From: Impatiens glandulifera
Lineage: Eukaryota; Streptophyta; Magnoliopsida; Ericales; Balsaminaceae
Assembly (NCBI RefSeq): GCF_907164915.1
Contig: NC_061863.1
Coordinates: 32,957,133-33,021,132 of the forward strand
Reading direction: 5' to 3'
Length of the DNA: 64,000 nucleotides
Of this stretch, positions 57,528 through 64,000 are shown in pieces (the stretch's first letter is position 1; the number at the start of each line of letters is the position of its first letter). Under the pieces are notes generated by a model. The model was not told where the DNA came from. It worked only from the letters and a program-made list of their open reading frames with translations, and searched no databases. The position numbers and the translations under genes were made by a program.

Positions 57528-59441
57528 TGTTGGGTCAAATTATTTTGACTAAGTGTTGAAATAATTTACCCTCTCATATTTTGTTGATGAAATAACTTAT
57601 GAGTTTCGATACAGGTGTATTGAGACAATATGTTATAAGACTTGGATCTAATGAGGGTCATTAGATCGATTTTGATTTTCCTTCGCATAAAATTAGACGC
57701 ACAGTCTAACTCATCGGAGTTAGACATGCAGTCTAATAGACGTGTAATTAGACGGACGGTCTAATAGTTACACGGAATTAGACGTAAGTCTAATAGTATT
57801 AGACGTACAGTCTAACTCATCGGAGTTAGACGTGTAGTCTAATAGGTGTAAAGAATTACACGGATGGTCTAATGAATACACGGAATTAGACGTAAGTCTA
57901 ATAGAATTAGACGTACAGTCTAACTCATCGGAGTTAGACGTGTAATCTAATAGATGTAAAGAATTAGACGGATAGTCTAATGAATACACGGAATTAGACG
58001 TAAATCTAATAGAATTAGACGTACAGTCTAACTCATCAGAGTTAGACATGTAGTCTAATAGTTGTAAAGAATTAAACGGATGGTCTAATGAATACACGGA
58101 ATTAGACGTAAGTCTAATAGAATTAGACGTACAGTCTAACTCATCGGAGTTACACGTGTAATCTAATATACTTGTAATTAGACGGGTAGTCTAATTGATA
58201 TTCGGAATTAGACGGGTAGTCTAATTGATGTGAAAGTTAGACGTGAGTCTAACTCCTTCAAACAAGTCTGAGGTAGAACCAGAATTAGACGTGCAGTCTA
58301 ACTCAGTGGAGTTAGACGTGCCGGTCTAATGGTTATTGAATAATTAGACGTGCGGTCTAATTAGTGAAAGTTAGACGTACGTCTAACTCCTTAAGACAAG
58401 TCTGAGGTAGAACCGGAATTAGACGTGCCAGTCTAACTCAGTGAAGTTAGACGTGCCAGTCTAATGGTTATTGTAATTAGACGCGAGTCTAATTCTATTA
58501 GACCGGGCGGTCTAATAGACGTTTTTCCATTAAAAGGAGATGACTTATTTCATTAGACTGGTTTTCACAATCCGTCTAACTGAAATACGTCTAATGCTCA
58601 GTTTAAGCAGTACGCTTAAATCTAGCATTTCCCCTACCCACGTGCTATAGTTGTACCCTACTTCTGCTCCACTTTCTTGTGAAGATTAGTACAACAGCTA
58701 TATGCATCCAATCAAGGAATGCCACGTAAGAGAATTTTCCTCACATTACCCGTTTTGCAAGTACATCCCTGATGGAATATTCGGCGCACTACCAGTTCTG
58801 TACGGCCACAATCCTTGTGCTCAGAACCTGTTGTGTACAATGGAGGCTTTCCAATGGAAGAGTGCCACGTATCATTCTTGAAGATTCGACCGTTAGCTCC
58901 TGCTCAGTATTTAATCAATCCTAAGGACAACGGACAATCTACCTTACGAACAAGCGAATACAAACGAACAAGCAATCTGATTTTGCAGAGAGAGAAACTA
59001 CTCAATCATCTTGCTTAATGAACTTATTCTGTGAAGTTTCTTTCTGATTGTACTGTGTGTGAATCGAGAGAGAGTTAGAATCAAAACACCTTTAGCTGAG
59101 TGATATTCTTCATCTTGTAATTGAACAGAAAGTGTTTTGTTCAATAGTGAGCTAAGTGTGTGTGTAAACTGTATTTGATTCTTATCATCTTATAGTGAAT
59201 CCTTCCGGTGGTTGGAAGAAGGGTGACGTAGGAGAGTTTCTCCGAAAATCCATAAACAAAACTGTTGTGTTCTTCATTTCTGTCATCTTTTCATATTTCA
59301 TCTTGTGCTTCAAACCCAAGTAAACAATTCCGCCTTGAATCTGTTTCAAGTGTTTACACAAGTTTGCGTAGAATAGAAAGCGAATTAAATCCCTAACAGG
59401 ATTTCTTTCAAACTATTTTTCATAAGCCTTCGTCTTTATCA
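57528..59441 (+). mobile_element. E5 3' LTR
   Basis: Starts TGTTGGGTCAAATTATTTTG. The palindrome array is at about 57650-58600 and the conserved block GGGTGACGTAGGAG at 59221-59234. The end reads CGTCTTTATCA and lacks the last 18 bp of the 5' copy as well as about 17 bp nearby, yet the CATGT target copy follows directly. Confidence 0.86.
57650..58600. repeat. Palindrome array, E5 3' LTR
   Basis: Same units and higher-order pattern as in the 5' LTR, with fewer copies in the right half. Most spacers are identical between the two LTRs. Confidence 0.87.
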
Positions 59442-59722
59442 CATGTTATTGAGGTTGTTTTTTCTCTTATCATTAGTGGTCCACTCAGACCTCGGTTTCT
59501 CTTTCATCATAGGAGTGCAATCGGGGTTAACGGTAGAGCTGGCCTTCATGATCTTTATTGGGACATGGGTGATGACATACCACATGTCATCATTGAGATA
59601 AGCCAAATGCGCCCGCATTCACAGCTTCCAGTTTTCGTAGTTTTCCATATAGAATATTGGGAGTCTATTGATGATGGTAGACATGATTTAGAAATCTAAT
59701 GAGCTTGAGAATAGAAAACAAG

Positions 59723-59734
59723 GCTCTGATACCA
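59723..59734 (-). other. E4 primer-binding site
   Basis: On the minus strand TGGTATCAGAGC, two bases after the 5' LTR end at 59737. It fixes the orientation of E4. Confidence 0.9.
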
Positions 59735-59736
59735 CT

Positions 59737-61170
59737 TGTTAGGATCAGTGTTAACAATAGAGACGGGGGTCTAACTATAGTTAACATCTTATGACTTTTA
59801 ATTCGATTTTAACTCTATTAGAAGTTAAAACTTATTACTATTCTTCACAAATCTTCACAAATTCTTGAACAAGTTCAAGTGTAGAACAGTTTGTTGGATT
59901 TGATGCTTCAAAAAGATGAATGCAAGCAGCAGAAAGTAAAGAACATAAGGAGTTTTATGGATATTCGGAGATAAAACTCTTACGTCAACCCTTCTTCCTC
60001 AAAATTAAAGATATTCACTAGAAGACTTTGATTTAGTATAGAATACACTACACAAACTTAGTCAGAAAATACAGAACTTAACAACTGTCTACTTCTGAAC
60101 TACTAGCTAACTCTTTGTTGAACAAAATAACCTTTGTTCAACTTACAACACTAAAATTTTACACAAAGAATAGTAGAGGAATTACAAAAGGTTCACAACG
60201 TGAGTAGTCAATTCGCACTTTTTCTTGAGAGAGATTAAGAAATTAGATAGCAAAAGCGCTTAAGCAAGATATGTGACCGAGAATGCTAGTTGGTTGAAGC
60301 AATTCGTCCGTTGTCCTTGGGTACCTATTTATACTTGAAAAGCACTAACGGTCGAATTTTCTTTGTGGACACGTGTCATGTGTCCGTTGGATGACCGCCA
60401 ATTGTACGAGAGTACGGAAAATTGTGAATATTGGGATCGTGGCCGTACAAGACTGATAGTGCGCCGAATATCCTCTAATATTGTTTTGTACTGGAAAGGT
60501 ACAACGGGGGCAATTTGAATGATAAACACATACATGGAATTCTTTCATTTGTTCAAATTAGTTGGCTTGTGAGACTACTGATAACGAACTTTATTGATGA
60601 GCTGGATAGAGGCATTAAACGCTTCCTCAAATGTTTGATCAAATCGGACGACGTCTAACTACGCTTCTTCTTCAGACCACGTCTAAGAAGGTTAGACAAC
60701 GTCTAACTGCGCTTCTTCTTCAGATCGCGTCTAAGAAGATTAGACGACGTCTAATTACGCTTCTTCTTCAGACTACGTCTACAAAGATTAAACGACGTCT
60801 AACTGCGCTTCTTCTTCAGACCGCGTCTAAGAAGGTTAGACAACGTCTAACTGCGCTTCTTCTTCAGACCGCGTCTATGAAGGTTAGATGACGTCTAACT
60901 GCGCTTCTTCTTCAGACCACATCTAAGAAGATTAGTTGACGTCTAACTACGCTTCTTCTTCAGACTACGTCAAAGAATAATAGAAGACGTCTAATTGCGT
61001 TTTTTCTTCAGACCGCGTCTAAGAATATTAGACGACGTCTAACTGCGCTTCTTCTTCATACCGCGTCTAAGAAGGTTAGACGACATCTAACTGCGCTTCT
61101 TCTTTAGACCGCGTCTAAGAAGATTAGACGACGTCTAACTTTCTAAACTTTTATCATATAACATATATAA
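59737..61170 (-). mobile_element. E4 5' LTR (cut by E6)
   Basis: The minus-strand end is CTGATCCTAACA at 59737. The sequence matches the E4 3' LTR, including the block CTCTTACGTCAACC (about 59977-59990, two changes) and a palindrome array at about 60615-61145. It stops at 61170 where E6 begins; the remaining part should lie beyond the window. Confidence 0.84.
60615..61145. repeat. Palindrome array, E4 5' LTR
   Basis: The 49-bp unit of the E4 family: CTTCTTCAGACCGCGTCTAAG plus GTTAGACGACGTCTAACTGC. It is very regular for about eleven units. Confidence 0.87.
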
Positions 61171-62387
61171 TGATAGAAAAATTAAGTAAGTTAATTTTTG
61201 AACCGGCCAGACGGACTAAACAGTTGTTAACTTTCATGTGCAGGTACAGATCAAAATCGTATGAACCGGTTGGGGTATCAAAACCGGTTGCTGCTATACT
61301 TCAAAGAAACCAGTTTCAAGTGATCAAGTTAAAGATCAGAGGAACCGGTTTTCACTTTCTCAAGCGACCGGTTAGCCAAGACAAAAACTTACATACCAGC
61401 CGGATCATACAGCACAAGACACAAAAACCGGAAGATTCAAACTTCAAGAGTGACGTACCATGACGAAAGAAACGTGTCTTGAAAGAATAAAAGAAGATCG
61501 GATCCGATCGGAAGCATGCGAGGAAAGCAATGATGCTTTATTGATCCGAAGTTGACAACCTGAGGTGCATGACCAACACGTGTCCAAATCTGAAAACCGG
61601 TTACGTCATCTTATGCTCAGAGTTGCCTGCATGACTGCCATGTGTTGAGGAAGGTGAAGCGTGCAAGCAACCTCTCTGCACCGGCGTGATAACAATCAGC
61701 CAATCCAAAGGAGAGAGAAGAAAAGTAATCGTTAGCTCTTCTCAGCTATAAAAGGAAGACGGATCGTCTTCATTAAACGCATAAGTTGGAAGTGACGGAT
61801 TACGAAAAACAAATCATCAAAGCATTAAGTTCTAGAGAGATAAACTTTCATATTCCAAACCGGTGTGTCTAAAACCGGAAGCTTTCTGTATTGTGTTGTG
61901 TTGAGTTGTTGTATTACATCAAAGTGTGAGTTTGGTGTAACCGGCGAGTAGCGAAGTTGGGCTCGACCGGAGGTACTATTGTTAACTATAAAAGTTAGTG
62001 GAGATCCTTCTCATAACCTGAGAAGAAGGGGTGACGTAGGAGGGTTTGCTCCGAACATCCATAAACAAATCCTTGTCTCGTGTTCTTTCCTTTGCTTTTA
62101 TTATTTAGCCTAACCTCAAACCAATCATACTCCTAAAACCGGTCAATCATATCCATAAAACCGACTCCTCCTAAAACATCATCTAAAAGTCGCATACGTT
62201 ACTTCAACCTGAAACAGACACTTCCGCCCTTGAACACGGTTCAAGAGTCTGTGATAGTTTGTGCAGTGCTGAGAACGGTTTTAGTCTTTAACCGGACTAT
62301 CACCAAAGTGTTGTGTGTGTTGTAAGCGGCCACCATTCCTGAAACCGGAAACACCCCGGTCCTCCAAGGGCGTCCCCGATCCTAACA
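61171..62387 (+). mobile_element. E6 5' LTR
   Basis: Starts TGATAGAAAAATTAAGTAAG and ends CCCGATCCTAACA, 1217 bp. It lacks the TTAGAC array and is instead rich in AACCGG and CCGGTT, several as the palindrome AACCGGTT. The first bases form an imperfect hairpin (TAGAAAAATTAA/TTAATTTTT). The conserved block GGGTGACGTAGGAG is at 62029-62042, followed by GTTTGCTCCGAACATCCATA. A plausible TATA is CTATAAAAGG near 61746. Confidence 0.9.
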
Positions 62388-62389
62388 AG

Positions 62390-62401
62390 TGGTATCAGAG
62401 C
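62390..62401 (+). other. E6 primer-binding site
   Basis: TGGTATCAGAGC, two bases after the LTR end, complementary to initiator-Met tRNA. Confidence 0.93.
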
Positions 62402-62432
62402 GAGGTTCTTAGCACTCAAGCAACCGAAGAAG

Positions 62433-64000
62433 ATGGGAAGCATGACCCACAGCGACAAGCCGCCAATGCTAAACAGCGAAGCGTTTAGCAGTTGGAAGAA
62501 ACAGATGTATCTACATCTGATTACATTAGATGATGAGATGAGCCGAGTCCTGAAAGAGGGACCGATCAAGATCAACAAGGAGGCAGAACTATGGACGAGT
62601 GAAGATCGAAGACGGAGTAACCTAGACAACCATTGCATGAGGCACATCTACAAGGCTATAGATGATAACACTTTGAACAAAATATCAGAGTGTGAAAATG
62701 CAAAGGAAGCCTGGGAAACGATCATTCAGATCCATGAGGGAAACGAAAGAACTAAGGAGAACAAAATCTTAGTGGCTACGCAGAAATATGAAAACATAAG
62801 GATGAAACCTGGGGAAAACATGAAAGAATTCAGCAACCGGTTCACCAGTGTAGTCAACGAGCTTCAAACACTCGGAAAGAAGTATGACAACCGAGAAGTA
62901 ATCATCAAAGCCCTAAGATCTTTGCCAAGCACGTGGGATATCAAGACCATGGTGATGAGGGAATCAAGCACCCTTGGGCAGATGAAGTTGCATGATGTGT
63001 TCGAGGATCTAAAAGCCTACGAATTCGAGATCAAGTCTCGGATCGAAGACGAAGCATCCACATCAACCGCAACCAGAGCTTTGGTTACATCGGTGGAACC
63101 GGCGGTTCACGTATCAACCGTTCCGGCTCCAATCAAAAACACCGATCAAATTACTGAAGATGTGATGGCGATGCTAGCTCAGAAATTCGGGAAATTCATG
63201 AAGAAGAGCCAGCCACCATCTAATAACGATTTCAATTATAACTATGTAGATAAATCAAACAAAAGATGTTATAACTGTGACGGTTTTGGACATTTCAGGT
63301 CAGAGTGTAGAAAACCAAGAAGAGACGATAGAAAACCGGAAGGAAACTATCAAGGAAACAACTATCAGGGGAACAACTACCAAAGCAACCGGTACCAGGG
63401 AAACAACTACCAAGGGAAACAACTACCGGGGAAACAACAACCAACGAAACGACTACCGGAGAAACGATGATCAGCATGCTGACGAAGGAAAGGAGATTCA
63501 AAAGGCGCTCATTGCATCCGATGGTGGAAGCGAGTGGGCATACTCCGATAATGAAGACGGTGAAGAAAAAGTAACATGCTTCATGGCAAACGACGAAGAG
63601 ATATTTGATTTCTCTTCTGACGAGTTTACCAAAGAAGATCTAGTTTCTGCACTCAACCAAATGGTTGCTGTGTTCAGAAACATATCTGCGTACATACCGA
63701 CTCCTGTAGAAACTAAAACCGAACACATAAATAATGTATATGATAAAATATGTGAAACCAAAATGTATGAACCGGATGAACTATTCTCCGATAATGAGAA
63801 GACAGTTCAACCGGTAACCGAAACCGATGAACGAGCAATGTATGTCACTGCTGCGTGGGAGAGAACACGACAAGCGGTAAAACAAATGTGCAACTATAAA
63901 AGACATCCTAAGTGTAGGTATGGTATCGGTTACGAACCAAATAAACAAAACGAATCAAAACAACCTAACGGAATAAAACTCACGAAGAATAATCTTCCGT
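62433..64000 (+). pseudogene. E6 gag, one frameshift, open at the window end
   Basis: Starts MGSMTHSDKPPMLNSEAFSS, 45 bp after the primer site. Open for 345 codons: N-terminal fold (WKKQMYLHLITLDDEM), KILVATQKYENIRMKPGE, LKAYEFEIKSR, and zinc knuckle CYNCDGFGHFRSEC (about 63266-63307) with all ligands. A Gln/Asn/Tyr-rich run of YQGNN repeats follows (63345-63420). One extra base in a GGGAAAC run near 63415 shifts the frame. The +1 frame continues (EIQKALIASDGGSEWAYSDN; EEKVTCFMANDEE; RYGIGYEPN) open to the end. A single change separates it from a full gag. It is annotated as broken because of that shift. Confidence 0.85.

Larger units (their letters stand above)
51975..59441 (+). mobile_element. 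E5: Sirevirus-like copia element with gag and integrase, RT and most of aORF lost
   Basis: Complete LTR to LTR, flanked by the perfect repeat CATGT (51970-51974 and 59442-59446), inside E4 gag. It has a 5' LTR, intact primer site, gag without zinc knuckle, protease with a changed active site, a nearly open integrase, and a short RT start fused in frame to the aORF tail. The two LTRs are very alike over long stretches, so it is fairly young among these insertions. Confidence 0.88.
50592..59682 (-). pseudogene. E4 gag, split by E5
   Basis: Starts MSTIINRLPIFYMENYENW at 59682 and reads to NNM at the CATGT target (59442). It resumes across E5 at 51974 with ERYILYKTLDDNMFSKI, then NEKTKENKIMVSTQQFDN, LKAYEFEL, a damaged zinc knuckle (CDKL then a stop then HFKAEC, near 51330-51290), a coiled coil (ELTSENKKLKEEIQTLSSEN, about 50950-50890), KSGLGFD and the ESWLKPR end at 50592. 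Stops include one near 59620. It is the same gag type as E2, E3 and E5. Confidence 0.82.
40473..61170 (-). mobile_element. E4: Sirevirus-like copia element with pol and aORF (minus strand, interrupted)
   Basis: On the minus strand the order is 5' LTR (61170 to 59737, its start lost beyond the E6 insertion), primer site, gag, protease, integrase, RT/RNase H, palindrome/promoter-like region, aORF, polypurine tract and 3' LTR (42253-40473). It is interrupted by E5 (51975-59441), a hAT-like MITE (47941-48511) and E6 (from 61171). It is the only copia element here that still shows all pol domains as well as an aORF. All ORFs carry stops. The left flank is AACGT (40468-40472); its partner would lie outside the window. 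Confidence 0.85.
61171..64000 (+). mobile_element. E6: least damaged copia element, 5' part
   Basis: LTR, primer site and gag of the E1 family, running off the window. The left flank TATAA (61166-61170) would be the target copy. The LTR has clean TG...CA ends, the primer site is perfect, and gag has only one frameshift. It is inserted in the E4 5' LTR, so it is younger than E4. The protein part is related to but distinct from the other copia elements. Confidence 0.87.

Noticed and set aside
61170..62387. E6 as a solo LTR
   Set aside because: A perfect primer site and a long gag follow directly, so it is the 5' part of a longer element.

Overview
The window is plant nuclear DNA made almost wholly of transposable elements nested inside one another. 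I found no intact host gene. The evidence is LTRs with tRNA-iMet primer sites, Ty1/copia and Ty3/gypsy protein remnants, 5-bp target duplications, MITEs and long AT-rich stretches. The species cannot be read from the sequence. From memory only, the extra 3' ORF of the copia elements resembles predicted proteins that are very abundant in Gesneriaceae (Dorcoceras), so an asterid is a weak guess.

Left nest (1 to about 33545, plus strand). The backbone is an old Tat-lineage Ty3/gypsy element: gag, protease, RT, two RNase H domains, integrase and a tandem-repeat 3'UTR. Four insertions cut it, each with a perfect 5-bp target duplication: a solo LTR (3940-6567, AAATA) holding a Harbinger-like MITE; a rearranged copia element E1 (7205-10673, CATCG); copia element E2 (11089-20157, CCCCG); and copia element E3 (20938-32614, CCCTA), which has a solo LTR (22642-24637, TCCTT) inside its gag. 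When the insertions are removed, the Tat reading runs on from one segment to the next.

Middle (33546-40472). This part is AT-rich and holds microsatellites, two degenerate tandem arrays, a truncated LTR and unassigned DNA.

Right nest (40473 to 64000). A minus-strand copia element E4 (40473 to beyond 61170) has gag, protease, integrase, RT/RNase H and the extra ORF. It is cut by a hAT-like MITE carrying a tRNA-Gly-like sequence (47941-48511), by copia element E5 (51975-59441, CATGT) and, in its 5' LTR, by copia element E6 (61171 to the end). E6 is the least damaged.

The copia elements fit the Sirevirus lineage: an iMet primer site, a long gag with a coiled coil and a conserved GLGFD-type segment, and a large additional 3' ORF, called aORF here. 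E2 and E3 share the same loss of nearly all of pol but keep gag and aORF, so they look like a non-autonomous gag-plus-aORF form. Most LTRs carry dense arrays of short palindromes built on AGAC...GTCT, whose outer arms differ between families yet stay complementary. A second cluster lies directly upstream of each aORF beside promoter-like sequence. A block of about 45 nt around GGGTGACGTAGGAG is kept in every complete LTR family. These shared non-coding systems are the most interesting content of the window.
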